From Bradyrhizobium sp. Gha (GTDB lineage Bacteria; Pseudomonadota; Alphaproteobacteria; Rhizobiales; Xanthobacteraceae), in the NCBI RefSeq assembly GCF_900113735.1, contig NZ_FOQM01000010.1, forward strand, positions 109,941 through 173,940: 64,000 bases of DNA, given 5' to 3'. A model generated the notes under the pieces. It was given only the letters and a program-made list of their open reading frames with translations, was not told the DNA's origin and ran no database searches. Every line of letters begins with the position of its first letter. The first letter of the stretch is position 1. This document shows, one piece after another, positions 54,644-63,811 of the stretch. The position numbers and the translations under genes are program-made.

Positions 54644-55392
54644 ACGGCATCGGACGGATCACCTTCAATCGCCCGCAGGCGCGCAACGCCTTCACCTTCG
54701 CCATGTACGAGCGGCTCGCTGCCATCTGCGAGCAGGCCAACGACGACCGCTCGATCAAAGTGCTGGTGCTGCGCGGGGCCGGCGACAAGGCCTTTGCCTC
54801 GGGCACCGACATCAACCAATTCCGCGAATTCAAAACGCCGCAGGATTCGATCGATTACGAGAACCGCATCGACCGCGTGCTGACCACGCTCGAGCAATGC
54901 CGGGTCCCGACGATCGCGGCGATCAACGGCTTCTGCACCGGTGGCGGGGCGGGCATCGCCGCGGCCTGCGATTTGCGCATCGGCACGCGCAGCACGAGAA
55001 TCGGCTTTCCGATCGCTCGCACGCTCGGCAATTGCCTGTCGATGTCCAATGTCAGCCGTCTCACAGCGTTGATCGGGGCGGCGCGGGTCAAGGATCTGAT
55101 CTTCACCGCGCGGCTGGTCGATGCCGCGGAGGCCGCTGGAATCGGACTGCTCGGCGAGGTCGTCGACGATCTCTCAGCACTGGACAAGCGCGTCGACGAG
55201 CTCGCGCACCTCGTGGCCGGCCACGCGCCGCTGACCCTGAACGCGACCAAGCAGGCGGTCGCCCGCCTGCAAAAGCGGCTGACGCGAGACGAGGGCGAAG
55301 ACCTCATCCTGATGTGCTACACGAGCCACGATTTTCGCGAAGGGCTCGACGCTTTCCTCAGCAAGCGCGCCCCGCAGTGGCGCGGTCAATAA
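54598..55392 (+). CDS. Crotonase-fold protein (enoyl-CoA hydratase/isomerase family)
   Basis: This 264-residue crotonase-superfamily protein keeps both oxyanion-hole segments: FASGTDINQF (about residue 64) and FCTGGGAGIAAACD (~112). The two Glu residues that hydrate enoyl-CoA in the mitochondrial enzyme are missing: GGGCE is GGGAG and GQPE is GFPI. It is therefore probably an isomerase, hydrolase, lyase or similar on a CoA ester and not a standard hydratase. It is the first gene of the GntR-linked island, 12 bases before the CoA-transferase gene. Confidence 0.88.
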   Translation: MDQAVSADDLAFECKNGIGRITFNRPQARNAFTFAMYERLAAICEQANDDRSIKVLVLRGAGDKAFASGTDINQFREFKTPQDSIDYENRIDRVLTTLEQCRVPTIAAINGFCTGGGAGIAAACDLRIGTRSTRIGFPIARTLGNCLSMSNVSRLTALIGAARVKDLIFTARLVDAAEAAGIGLLGEVVDDLSALDKRVDELAHLVAGHAPLTLNATKQAVARLQKRLTRDEGEDLILMCYTSHDFREGLDAFLSKRAPQWRGQ

Positions 55393-55404
55393 CAGGACGC
55401 CCCG

Positions 55405-56664
55405 ATGCCCAGCGATCGATCGCAATCTGCCTCACGTCGTGCAGGCCCGCTCGCGGGTCTCAAGGTCATCGATCTCACCCACGTCATGGCGGGGCCGACC
55501 TGCACCCTGATGCTCGCCGACATGGGTGCCGACGTCATCAAGATCGAGAAATGGCCTGGTGGTGACGACACCCGCCATTCGGTGCCGCCCAGGATCGGCG
55601 ACGAGGCGGCCTCGTTCCTGATGATGAATCGCAACAAGCGCGGCATCGTGCTGGACCTCAAGTCCGACGGCGGCAAGCAGGTCTTGCGCCGACTGATTGC
55701 GGATGCCGACGTGCTGGTCGAGAATTTCGCGCCGGGCGCGATGGAGCGGCTGGGCTTCGGCTATGACGAGCTGCACGAGAAATTCCCCGCGCTGATCTAT
55801 TGCTCGCTCTCAGGCTTTGGTCGCACCGGTCCCTACAAGCACCGCCGGGGCTTCGACCTCGTCGCGCAGGCCATGAGCGGCATCATGAGCTTTACCGGCG
55901 AGCGCCCGGACGGCCCGCCGGTGAAATGCGGCCCGCCGCTATCAGACATCACCGCGGGCCTGCTCGCGAGCATGGGCATCCTCGCCGCCTATACGCACCG
56001 TCTCAAGACCGGTGAGGGGCAGTGGGTTGAGACCTCGCTCTACGAGGCGGCGCTGGTGCAGACCTATTGGCAGTCGACCATCGCGCTCGCCGCCGGCACC
56101 GCGCCGCGCGCAATGGGCTCGGCGCATCCGCTCAACGCGCCCTATCAGGCGTTCGAGGCCTCGGACGGCTGGCTCGTGGTCGGCGGCGCCAACAAGAAGC
56201 ACTGGCTGTTGATGCTGGAAGCGCTCGGCGCGAGCGAGCTCGCCGCCGATCCGCGCTTCGTCACCGGCGCCGACCGCATGGCGAATTTGAAGGAGCTCGA
56301 AGCGGTCCTGAGCGAACGTTTCCGGACCCGGACACGCGCCCATTGGCTCGCGGCTCTGGACGAGAAAGGAGTGCCGTGCGGCCCGGTCCACGACATGCTG
56401 GAGGCCCTGAACGATCCGCAGACGCTGGCGCGCGAGATGGTCGTCGAGGTCGAGCATTCCACGCTCGGTCCGGTCAAGACGATCGGGTTGCCGATCAAAT
56501 TCTCGGAGACGCCGGGCAAGGTCGCGTCAGGCGCTCCGGTCTACGGCGAGCACACGCGCGAGGTGCTGGCGGAGCACGGGTTCGCCAAAGAGCAGATCGA
56601 AGCACTCGAGCAAGAAGGCGCAATCGTCTCGGCCGCAGGGGAGCGCGAAGAACGCGTCGCCTGA
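55405..56664 (+). CDS. CaiB/BaiF family CoA-transferase (class III)
   Basis: This 419-residue enzyme moves CoA between organic acids. It shows GLKVIDLTHVMAGPTCTLMLADMGADVIKIE at the N terminus, VLVENFAPGAM, and the catalytic Asp in PPLSDITAGLLASMG (about residue 180). The family includes formyl-, carnitine-, succinyl- and mesaconyl-CoA transferases. Beside a tricarboxylate-type importer it probably activates the imported acid. The C-terminal tail is Glu-rich. It lies 12 bases after the crotonase gene. Confidence 0.92.
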   Translation: MPSDRSQSASRRAGPLAGLKVIDLTHVMAGPTCTLMLADMGADVIKIEKWPGGDDTRHSVPPRIGDEAASFLMMNRNKRGIVLDLKSDGGKQVLRRLIADADVLVENFAPGAMERLGFGYDELHEKFPALIYCSLSGFGRTGPYKHRRGFDLVAQAMSGIMSFTGERPDGPPVKCGPPLSDITAGLLASMGILAAYTHRLKTGEGQWVETSLYEAALVQTYWQSTIALAAGTAPRAMGSAHPLNAPYQAFEASDGWLVVGGANKKHWLLMLEALGASELAADPRFVTGADRMANLKELEAVLSERFRTRTRAHWLAALDEKGVPCGPVHDMLEALNDPQTLAREMVVEVEHSTLGPVKTIGLPIKFSETPGKVASGAPVYGEHTREVLAEHGFAKEQIEALEQEGAIVSAAGEREERVA

Positions 56665-56718
56665 GCCGACGCCGGGACGGCTGATCGAACAAAACAGAAA
56701 AATCAGTTGGAGGAAATC

Positions 56719-57711
56719 ATGCGTGGGACGTCTCTCTTCCTGTTGACCGTCAGTGCAGCGGTGCTCGCAGGCAGCGCGCCGGCATGCGCGGCCTGGCAGC
56801 CGCAGAAGCCGATCGAGTTCGTGGCGACCGCAGGTCCGGGCGGCGGCACCGACAATCTCGCCCGCGCGGTGCAGAACGTCATCACCAAACACAAGCTGAC
56901 CGATCAGCCGATCGTCGTCGTCAACAAGGGCGGCGGCAGCGGCGCGGAAGGCTATGTCTACGGCAAAGCCTCTGCCGGCGATCCCTACAAGGTGATCTTC
57001 GGTACCTCGAACGCGTGGCAGCAGCCGCTCGTCTCCAGGGTCGCCTTCAATTACACCGACCTCACTCCGATCGCGGCGATGGCGCAGGACGAGTTCCTGC
57101 TCTGGGTCAAGCAGGATGCGCCCTACAAGACCGCGGGTGATTATCTGAAGGCAGCCGCATCGGGCGAATTCAAGATGGGCGGCGCCCAGTCCAAGGACAC
57201 CGATGAGGTGCTGACGCGCATGATCGAGAAGGTCGGGCACGTGAAACTGACCTACATCCCCTTCAAGAGCGGCGCCGAGGCTGCGGTGCAGCTTGCCGGC
57301 GGGCATATCGATTCCCACGTCAACAATCCCAGCGAAAGCCTCGGACAATGGCGCGGCGGCACCCAGCGCCCGCTTTGCGTCTTCAGCCCGAAGCGCTTGC
57401 CTGAAGGGCCGAAGATCACGGCTACCGAAGGCTGGAGCGATGTGCCGACCTGTGTCGAGCAGGGCCTCGACATCAAGCAATATGAGCAGCCGCGCACGGT
57501 CTGGCTGCCCGGGAAGGTCACTCCGGAGCAGGCCGCCTACTATGTCGACCTCATGAAGAAGGTGCAGGCGACGCCGGAATGGAAGGACTACATCGAGAAG
57601 ACGTCCCAGGTCGACACGTTCCTGACCGGTGCCGAGTTCGACAAGTTCATCAAGCAGGATCTCGAGCACGTCAAGCAGGTGGCGAGCGAGCAGGGCTGGC
57701 TGGTCAAGTGA
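56719..57711 (+). CDS. Tripartite tricarboxylate transporter binding protein (TctC/Bug type)
   Basis: This 330-residue periplasmic receptor has a signal peptide (MRGTSLFLLTVSAAVL..., cleavage after ACA-AWQP). The Bug-family signature PIEFVATAGPGGGTDNLAR appears at the start of the mature chain and the [22 protein letters not shown] segment later. Relatives bind citrate, other carboxylates or aromatic acids. ATG 56719 follows GGAGG 6 bases upstream. The permease subunits follow directly, so this is a complete, non-orphan system. Confidence 0.92.
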   Translation: MRGTSLFLLTVSAAVLAGSAPACAAWQPQKPIEFVATAGPGGGTDNLARAVQNVITKHKLTDQPIVVVNKGGGSGAEGYVYGKASAGDPYKVIFGTSNAWQQPLVSRVAFNYTDLTPIAAMAQDEFLLWVKQDAPYKTAGDYLKAAASGEFKMGGAQSKDTDEVLTRMIEKVGHVKLTYIPFKSGAEAAVQLAGGHIDSHVNNPSESLGQWRGGTQRPLCVFSPKRLPEGPKITATEGWSDVPTCVEQGLDIKQYEQPRTVWLPGKVTPEQAAYYVDLMKKVQATPEWKDYIEKTSQVDTFLTGAEFDKFIKQDLEHVKQVASEQGWLVK

Positions 57712-57727
57712 GGATCGGGAGCCTTCG

Positions 57728-58210
57728 ATGATCTCGCGCCGCGCCCTCGAACTTGCGACCGCCGTCCTCACCGGCAGCTTTGGTGTTGCGGTGGTGGTCC
57801 AGAGCCTCGACAACGGCATCGGCTGGTCGAGCGCAGGCGTTGAATCAGGCACATTCCCGTTCCTGACCGGCATCATCATTGTCGCCGGCAGCCTCTACAA
57901 TCTGGCACGTGGCCTCGCGCCCGTTGCGTCGCTGGCACGCGTCCCCATCGCGATCACGTCGATTGAGCTGCGGCGGCTGGCCGGCCTGTTCGTGCCGGCG
58001 GTGATTTTCGTCGCCGCGATCCCGTTGCTTGGGATGTATGTCGCTTCGGCGGCCTACATCTTCGCGGTGCTCGCGGTTCCCCGCCATCAATCCGTCCTGC
58101 GTTCGGCGATGACGGCGGGGGCAACGGCGCTCGCGCTCTATGTCGTGTTCGAGCGCATGTTCCAGGTCAGCCTGCCGCACGGCGCGCTCGCCGCGGCGCT
58201 CGGGTTCTGA
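57728..58210 (+). CDS. Tripartite tricarboxylate transporter small membrane subunit (TctB)
   Basis: This 160-residue inner-membrane protein has four hydrophobic segments and the TctB pattern (GVESGTFPFLTGIIIVAGSLY in the first half). It starts at ATG 57728, 16 bases after the binding-protein gene; a longer frame to 57629 overlaps that gene and is not real. It pairs with the large TctA subunit, whose gene begins 11 bases downstream. Confidence 0.9.
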   Translation: MISRRALELATAVLTGSFGVAVVVQSLDNGIGWSSAGVESGTFPFLTGIIIVAGSLYNLARGLAPVASLARVPIAITSIELRRLAGLFVPAVIFVAAIPLLGMYVASAAYIFAVLAVPRHQSVLRSAMTAGATALALYVVFERMFQVSLPHGALAAALGF

Positions 58211-58221
58211 GGGAGCGGGCG

Positions 58222-59757
58222 ATGGATAATCTCTCGGAGCTCTTCCACGGCTTCACCATCGCGGTCACCGTGCCACATCTGGCCTTGATGGCGACAGGCG
58301 TGCTACTCGGCATCCTCGTCGGCGTGCTGCCGGGGCTGGGCGCGCCGAACGGCGTGTCGCTGCTGCTGCCGCTGACCTTCGGCATGCAGCCGGTGTCGGC
58401 GATCATCCTGCTCTCCAGCATGTATTGGGGCGCGCTGTTCGGGGGCTCCGTGACCTCGATCCTGTTCAACATTCCCGGCGAGCCGTCCTCGGTCGCGACG
58501 ACGTTCGACGGCTATCCGATGGCGCGCGACGGCCGGCCGACCACGGCGCTCGCCACCGCTTTCGGTTCGGCGGCGTTCGGCGCGTTGATGGGCGTCATCC
58601 TGATCACCTTTCTCGCGTCCTGGGTGGCGCAGGTTGCGCTCGCCTTCGGGCCGGCGGAATATTTTGCGGTCTATTTCCTCGCCTTTGCGAGCTTCGTCGG
58701 CATGGGCGGAGCGGCGCCGATCAAGACCGTGGTGGCGCTCGCGATCGGCTTTGCGATCGCGGCGATCGGCATCGACACCGTCTCAGGCAGCGTCCGTCTC
58801 ACCATGGGCATCGACGAGCTGGTCAAGGGCGTGAACTTCGTCGTCGCAGTGATGGGCCTGTTCGGCATCGGCGAGCTCTTGGTCGCCGTCGAAGAGGAGT
58901 TTCATGCCCGCGCGGTCTCGTCCAGGATCGACTGGCGCGAAGTGTTTCGCGCGGTCGGCCACCTGCCGCGCCACGGCGTCGCGCTGCTGCGCAGCGCTGC
59001 GATCGGCTGCTGGATGGGGATCACGCCGGGCGGCCCGACCGCAGCTTCGTTCATGAGCTACGGCATTGCTCGCCGCTTCTCGCGCCGCGGCCGCTACTTC
59101 GGCACCGGCGAGGTCGAGGGCATCATCTCGCCCGAAACCGCCGACCACGCCGCCGGCACCAGTGCGCTCCTGCCGATGCTCTCGCTCGGCATTCCCGGCT
59201 CGGCGACTGCGGCGGTCATGATGGGCGGGCTCATGATCTGGGGGCTCAATCCCGGGCCGATGCTGTTTGTCGATCAGAAGGATTTCGTTTGGGGTCTGAT
59301 CGCCTCGATGTATGTCGGCAACATCGTTGCGGTCGCGCTGGTGCTGCTGACCGTGCCTGTGTTCGCCGCCCTGATGCGGATTCCCTTCGCGGTCATCGCG
59401 CCGCTGATCGTGATCATCTGCGTCGTCGGTGCCTATTCGGTGTCGAACTCCTATCTCGATGTGGTGATGATGCTCGGTTTCGGCGTCGTCGGCTATCTCT
59501 TCAAGAAATTGTTCTACCCCCTGGCGCCGCTCGTGCTCGCCATCGTCATCGGGGACAAGGCCGAGGACGCGTTCCGGCAATCGATGCTGATGTCCAAGGG
59601 ATCGCTCGGAATCTTCTTTGCCAACAAGCTGGTGACGTGCCTCGTGGTGGCAGGCATCGCATTGCTGCTGTTGCCGTTGGCGTTGCAGCTGTTCGCACGC
59701 ATCGTCCGCAAACCCGCCAGCGCCAGAACGACGAACCAGGAAAAGGTGAGCATATGA
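58222..59757 (+). CDS. Tripartite tricarboxylate transporter large permease (TctA)
   Basis: This 511-residue integral membrane protein has about twelve helices. It carries the TctA signature GILVGVLPGLGAPNG (residues ~31-45), repeated later in inverted-repeat fashion as GCWMGITPGGPTAASFMSYG (~253), and the conserved PGEPSSVATTFDGYPMA. It forms the channel for proton- or sodium-driven uptake with TctB and the binding protein. The stop overlaps the pdxA-like start (ATGA at 59754). Confidence 0.94.
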   Translation: MDNLSELFHGFTIAVTVPHLALMATGVLLGILVGVLPGLGAPNGVSLLLPLTFGMQPVSAIILLSSMYWGALFGGSVTSILFNIPGEPSSVATTFDGYPMARDGRPTTALATAFGSAAFGALMGVILITFLASWVAQVALAFGPAEYFAVYFLAFASFVGMGGAAPIKTVVALAIGFAIAAIGIDTVSGSVRLTMGIDELVKGVNFVVAVMGLFGIGELLVAVEEEFHARAVSSRIDWREVFRAVGHLPRHGVALLRSAAIGCWMGITPGGPTAASFMSYGIARRFSRRGRYFGTGEVEGIISPETADHAAGTSALLPMLSLGIPGSATAAVMMGGLMIWGLNPGPMLFVDQKDFVWGLIASMYVGNIVAVALVLLTVPVFAALMRIPFAVIAPLIVIICVVGAYSVSNSYLDVVMMLGFGVVGYLFKKLFYPLAPLVLAIVIGDKAEDAFRQSMLMSKGSLGIFFANKLVTCLVVAGIALLLLPLALQLFARIVRKPASARTTNQEKVSI

Positions 59758-60758
59758 CCGCGAAGCCGCTGATTGCGCTGGCGATGGGAGATCCTGCCGG
59801 CATCAGCCCGGAGCTGACGGCGAAGCTCGTGGCGCAGGACGATATCCGCGCACGGTGCCGGCTCGTGGTCATCGGCGACCGCCGCGTCTTCGACGCGGGC
59901 GCGAAGATCGCCGGCGTCGCGCCGGAACTGATGGCGGTGGAGCAGGGCGCCGACTTCGATGAGCTGACAGCCGACACGCTGTTCCTCGATCTCGGTCATC
60001 TCGATCCCGCGCGGGTCGAGCGTGGCAAAGCGAGCCTGGCGGGCGGCCAATTCGCGCTGGCCAACTACAAGCGGGCGCTCGAATTTGGCAGGGATGGAAG
60101 GGTCGATGCCGTCTGCTTCACGCCTTTCAACAAGGCGGCCATGCGATTGGCGCGCTCGGACTATGACGACGAGATCGCGTTCTCGGCGGAGGTGGTCGGG
60201 TTGAGGACACCGGCCAGCGAATTCAACGTGCTGGGCGAGCTCTGGAATGCCCGCGTCACCTCGCACATTCCGCTCAAGGAGGTCGCCGCAAGACTCACCA
60301 GCGACCGCATCCAGCGCGCACTGAAGCTGACCGATGCGTGCATGCGCAATGCCGGCTTTGCGCGTCCGCGCATCGCGGTCGCTGGCCTCAACCCGCATGC
60401 CGGAGATGGCGGCAATTTCGGCCGCGAGGAGATCGACGTCATCGCGCCGGTGGTGGAAGCCGGCCGGCGCGCCGGCATTGCCGCGGAGGGCCCGTTTCCC
60501 GCCGATACCGTGTTCCTGCGCGCCAGGGCCGGGGCCTATGATGCGGTGCTGACGATGTATCACGACCAGGGCCAGATCGCGATGAAGCTGATGGGATTCG
60601 ATCGCGGCGTCACATTGCTGGGCGGCTTCCCGTTCCCGATCTGCACGCCGGCGCACGGCACCGCCTATGATATCGCCGGGCAGGGCATTGCATCATCCGG
60701 CGCCAGTCGCGCTGCGGTCCTGCTCGCGGCCGAGATGGCGGCGCGACGTGCCGTCTGA
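59754..60758 (+). CDS. PdxA family dehydrogenase (4-hydroxythreonine-4-phosphate dehydrogenase-like)
   Basis: This 334-residue NAD(P)-dependent, metal-containing dehydrogenase has GDPAGISPELTAK at the N terminus, the metal-binding GLNPHAGDGGNFGREE, the YHDQGQIAMK motif and HGTAYDIAG. The true PdxA of vitamin B6 synthesis usually sits beside ksgA and surA; this copy ends a transporter/CoA operon, so it is more likely a catabolic PdxA2-type enzyme oxidising a hydroxy-acid or cis-diol, possibly with decarboxylation. Translation is coupled to tctA. The substrate is unknown. Confidence 0.9.
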   Translation: MTAKPLIALAMGDPAGISPELTAKLVAQDDIRARCRLVVIGDRRVFDAGAKIAGVAPELMAVEQGADFDELTADTLFLDLGHLDPARVERGKASLAGGQFALANYKRALEFGRDGRVDAVCFTPFNKAAMRLARSDYDDEIAFSAEVVGLRTPASEFNVLGELWNARVTSHIPLKEVAARLTSDRIQRALKLTDACMRNAGFARPRIAVAGLNPHAGDGGNFGREEIDVIAPVVEAGRRAGIAAEGPFPADTVFLRARAGAYDAVLTMYHDQGQIAMKLMGFDRGVTLLGGFPFPICTPAHGTAYDIAGQGIASSGASRAAVLLAAEMAARRAV

Positions 60759-60893
60759 TTTGCGTGCACCAAGGGGAGCCCGTGCCGACTGCGCTCGCGT
60801 TGCGCGCGGTATCAGACTTTCGGGAGAAACTGGAAACTTCCGCCGTCGCGACGAGTTGGCGTCCCATGAACATCTCCACGCCGGAGTTGGGAC

Positions 60894-61109
60894 ATGGTGG
60901 ATGACGGCCCGTTACGAACAGCGGTTGATACCGCATGGCGCGTGTACCGCGCCAGGCATCGCGACGTCGATGCCGCGGATGGCCGTCGCTGCCTCCTCGA
61001 GCGTCATCTGCAAGGGAGGCGGGAAGCACGCGAGAGTAACGGTGATGCCCAGGAACTCGCGTGGTTCGGGCTCGCCTATCTCGAGCGGCTTTCCGATGAC
61101 CAATGTTAG
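60894..61109 (+). CDS. Small conserved-looking hypothetical protein
   Basis: This 71-residue soluble protein is charged and helical (DTAWRVYRARHRDVDAADGRR and GLAYLERLSDDQ). The pattern resembles short Bradyrhizobium proteins of unknown role that I recall only vaguely. ATG 60894 has a weak ribosome site. It lies between the catabolic island and a glycosyltransferase gene; the 135 bases before it hold nothing recognisable. Confidence 0.5.
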   Translation: MVDDGPLRTAVDTAWRVYRARHRDVDAADGRRCLLERHLQGRREARESNGDAQELAWFGLAYLERLSDDQC

Positions 61110-61241
61110 GGATCATTGAGAGGCTCGCGTGTCGCCTGGCGATCGGAAGCGCATGGCCGGATCGGACCTTGCTTGCAATTTCGAACCTGCTCTCCGCAGC
61201 CATCGTGCTGATCCTCCGTTCAGCGGTGTAGCAGGGCCCTC

Positions 61242-62303
61242 ATGCGCATCGCCCAACTCGCTCCCTTGGCTGAAAGCGTCCCTCCCAAGCTTTACGGCGG
61301 CACCGAGCGCGTGGTCGCCTGGCTGGTGGATGAGCTTGTCAGGCTCGGCCACGAGGTCACGCTGTTTGCAAGTGGCGACTCCCGAACCAGCGGAAAACTT
61401 CACGCCGTGTGGCCACGCGCGCTTCGTCTCGGGCGGAAGGGAACCGATCCGGGCGCGGCCTCTGCGATGTTGGTCGAGGCGATTGCGCAGCGAGCCAGCG
61501 ATTTTGACGTGATCCACGCCCATATCGACTGGGTGCATCTGCCGCTGCTCAGCCGTCTTGGTGTGCCGTTCCTGACGACCATGCACGGTCGTCTGGATCT
61601 GCCCGGATTGCCTGATGTGGTTCGGCAGTTCCCTGAAGCCCCGTTCGTGTCGATTTCCGATCACCAGCGTGCGCCGCTTCCGGATGCAAGATGGATTGGA
61701 ACGATTCAGCACGGATTACCATCCGAGCTGTTGCGCCCCTCCTACGAAGAGGGGTCCTATCTGGCGTTTCTTGGCCGCCTCACGGCCGACAAGGGGCCGG
61801 AGGATGCCATTCGCATTGCGCGCGCTGCCCGGATGCCGCTGCGCATAGCCGCGAAGATACCGCGCGCTGAAACCGCCTACTTCAAGAAGAAGCTCGAGCC
61901 TCACATCGACGGCGAAGCGATCCAGCTTGTGGGTGAAGTCGACGACGTGAAGAAGCAATCCTTCCTGGGCCGAGCAGCCGCGCTGTTGTTTCCCATCGAT
62001 TGGCCGGAGCCTTTCGGCTTGGTCATGATCGAGGCGATGGCCTGCGGAACGCCGGTGATCGCCTATCGTTGTGGGTCGGTTCCCGAGGTGATCGAGCACG
62101 GTCTGACCGGGTTCATCGTCGCGGACGAAGAGCAGGCCATCTCGGCGGTCGGCGAATTGGGCAAGCTGGATCGAAGGAGAGTGCGCGCCCGGTTCGAGGA
62201 GCGCTTCATCGCCCGTCGCATGGCGCAGCAATACGAGGATCGCTACCGCGAACTGGCTTCCGCGGCCGGCCGCAGAGGCGGTACGCAACGCTTGGAAAGG
62301 TAA
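61242..62303 (+). CDS. Glycosyltransferase family 4 protein
   Basis: This 353-residue GT-B fold transferase starts RIAQLAPLAESVPPKLYGGTERVV, a common GT4 start, and carries the donor-binding region EPFGLVMIEAMACGTPVIAYRCGSVPEVI (about residues 260-290) with the two Glu of the EX7E motif. It probably builds a polysaccharide or glycolipid on the cytosolic face. There are no other glycan genes here, so the product is unknown. The L,D-transpeptidase gene begins 12 bases after the stop, so the two are likely an operon. Confidence 0.92.
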   Translation: MRIAQLAPLAESVPPKLYGGTERVVAWLVDELVRLGHEVTLFASGDSRTSGKLHAVWPRALRLGRKGTDPGAASAMLVEAIAQRASDFDVIHAHIDWVHLPLLSRLGVPFLTTMHGRLDLPGLPDVVRQFPEAPFVSISDHQRAPLPDARWIGTIQHGLPSELLRPSYEEGSYLAFLGRLTADKGPEDAIRIARAARMPLRIAAKIPRAETAYFKKKLEPHIDGEAIQLVGEVDDVKKQSFLGRAAALLFPIDWPEPFGLVMIEAMACGTPVIAYRCGSVPEVIEHGLTGFIVADEEQAISAVGELGKLDRRRVRARFEERFIARRMAQQYEDRYRELASAAGRRGGTQRLER

Positions 62304-62315
62304 AAGGAGGCAACG

Positions 62316-63314
62316 ATGACGCTGAGGAAAACGGGGCAGATCTGCATCGCTCTTGTCTTGGCCCTTGCAGCGTCGGGAGCGTACGCAGCCGAGATGACGG
62401 CGGACGCAATCAATTCCGCCCAGCCATCAAAGAAGACGCTCTCGACCGAAAGGCCGACCCCGGCCGGGGTCCATCTGCAAGTCCTCCTCGACAGGGCGCA
62501 TTTCTCCCCGGGTGAGATCGACGGCAAGTTCGGTGAGAACGCGAAAAAGGCGCTGCGAGCCTATGCGGAGGCCCGGCAATTGCCGAGTTCGGATGCGCCG
62601 GCGGATGATGTCTGGCAAGCGTTGCGGACGGACGAGCGGCCGGTGACGGCGACCTACACCATCACGGAGAAGGACGTCGCGGGACCGTTCTTGCGCAAGC
62701 TTCCGGCGAAAATGGAGGACATGAAGGACATCCCCCATCTCGGCTACACCAGTCCGCGCGAAGAATTGGCTGAAAAGTTTCACATGAGCGAGCAGCTTCT
62801 GGCGGAGCTCAACCCGGGCCGCCACTTCGACCGCGCCGGCGAGACCATCGTCGTCGTCGACACGGCTGATGGGGGAGGTGCCGCGCCTGCCAAGGCCGAC
62901 AGGGTCGAAATCGACAAGGTCAGGCAAACCGTCAAGCTGTTCGACAAGTCGAATGCGCTGATCGGATTCTATCCGGCGAGCGTCGGCAGCGAGGAGAAGC
63001 CGTCACCTTCCGGCACACTGAAGGTCACCGAGATCGACCAAAATCCGACCTATCGCTACAACCCCGCCTATCACTTCAAGGGCGTTCACTCCCGAAGACC
63101 CTTCAAGATCAGCCCCGGCCCGAACAATCCGGTCGGAATCGTCTGGATCAATTTGTCCGCCGACGGCTACGGCATCCACGGCACGCCCTCACCGCAAAAT
63201 ATTTCGAAGGGGCAGTCGCACGGCTGCGTGCGTCTCACCAACTGGGATGCGGAACGGGTCGCAGCCAGCGTCTCGAAAGGGACGCCCGTCGTGTTCACCG
63301 AGAGCACCAGCTGA
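62316..63314 (+). CDS. L,D-transpeptidase (YkuD domain) with peptidoglycan-binding domain
   Basis: This 332-residue envelope enzyme makes 3-3 peptidoglycan cross-links or attaches outer-membrane protein to the wall. It has a signal peptide (cleavage after AYA near residue 27), a PG-binding type 1 domain (LQVLLDRAHFSPGEIDGKFG, residues ~47-66), a LysM-like stretch in the middle, and a C-terminal YkuD domain. The catalytic motif is SHGCVRLTNWD with the upstream His in GIHGTPSP. AAAGGAGG precedes the ATG. Confidence 0.94.
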   Translation: MTLRKTGQICIALVLALAASGAYAAEMTADAINSAQPSKKTLSTERPTPAGVHLQVLLDRAHFSPGEIDGKFGENAKKALRAYAEARQLPSSDAPADDVWQALRTDERPVTATYTITEKDVAGPFLRKLPAKMEDMKDIPHLGYTSPREELAEKFHMSEQLLAELNPGRHFDRAGETIVVVDTADGGGAAPAKADRVEIDKVRQTVKLFDKSNALIGFYPASVGSEEKPSPSGTLKVTEIDQNPTYRYNPAYHFKGVHSRRPFKISPGPNNPVGIVWINLSADGYGIHGTPSPQNISKGQSHGCVRLTNWDAERVAASVSKGTPVVFTESTS

Positions 63315-63348
63315 GTCCTGTGCGAGAACGCGGGTTGATGATATCGAC

Positions 63349-63597
63349 GTGCCGCCGGCGACCAACGGCCTCATCGCGGCCAAGGCGATCCTCGGGGCGA
63401 CGCTGTTACGGCTGCCGGCTCACGGGCTGCAACACTCGCGTTTCCAGCTGTCCATGAAAACAGTCGCGGCCCGCCTCGACGCATGGATCGAATGGAACGG
63501 CAAGCTGCCGCCAAAAGGAGAGTGGGTCAGCCTCGCCGCCGAGCTGGCCGTGAGCCCCGAGGCGCTTTATCGCGAAATCGGTCGCCGACGAGCTTGA
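63349..63597 (+). pseudogene. C-terminal remnant of a Crp/Fnr-like regulator
   Basis: The frame has no convincing start (GTG 63349 or ATG 63454) and runs to TGA 63595-63597. Its last ~50 residues, KTVAARLDAWIEWNGKLPPK followed by GEWVSLAAELAVSPEALYREI, look like the winged-helix DNA-binding end of Crp/Fnr-type proteins. The cyclic-nucleotide-binding domain is absent; the L,D-transpeptidase gene lies directly upstream. It is probably a decayed gene, though a free-standing short HTH protein cannot be excluded. Confidence 0.5.
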
Positions 63598-63811
63598 TGG
63601 GCTTTTGAGAGTCTTGTGGCCCCATCTGCGAAGGTGGCACGTGCCCGACGGTGGTCCCCTCATCGCGGCACCGCGGACCGAATTTGCTCAATCTGAGTTC
63701 TTCGCATTTTGACCCCGAGCAGTCATTGACCGCTCAGTTTTGTTGTGATGCAAAATGTGTCTCTCATTTCCCGATGTGGTAGCGTGTTGGTCTCGCCTGG
63801 AGGAGGAGCGC

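Noticed and set aside
58425..60758. A 777-codon plus-strand frame across TctA and the PdxA-like gene
   Set aside because: Its first 443 codons are an Arg/His-rich shadow of TctA; only the part from ATG 59754 is the real PdxA-like gene.
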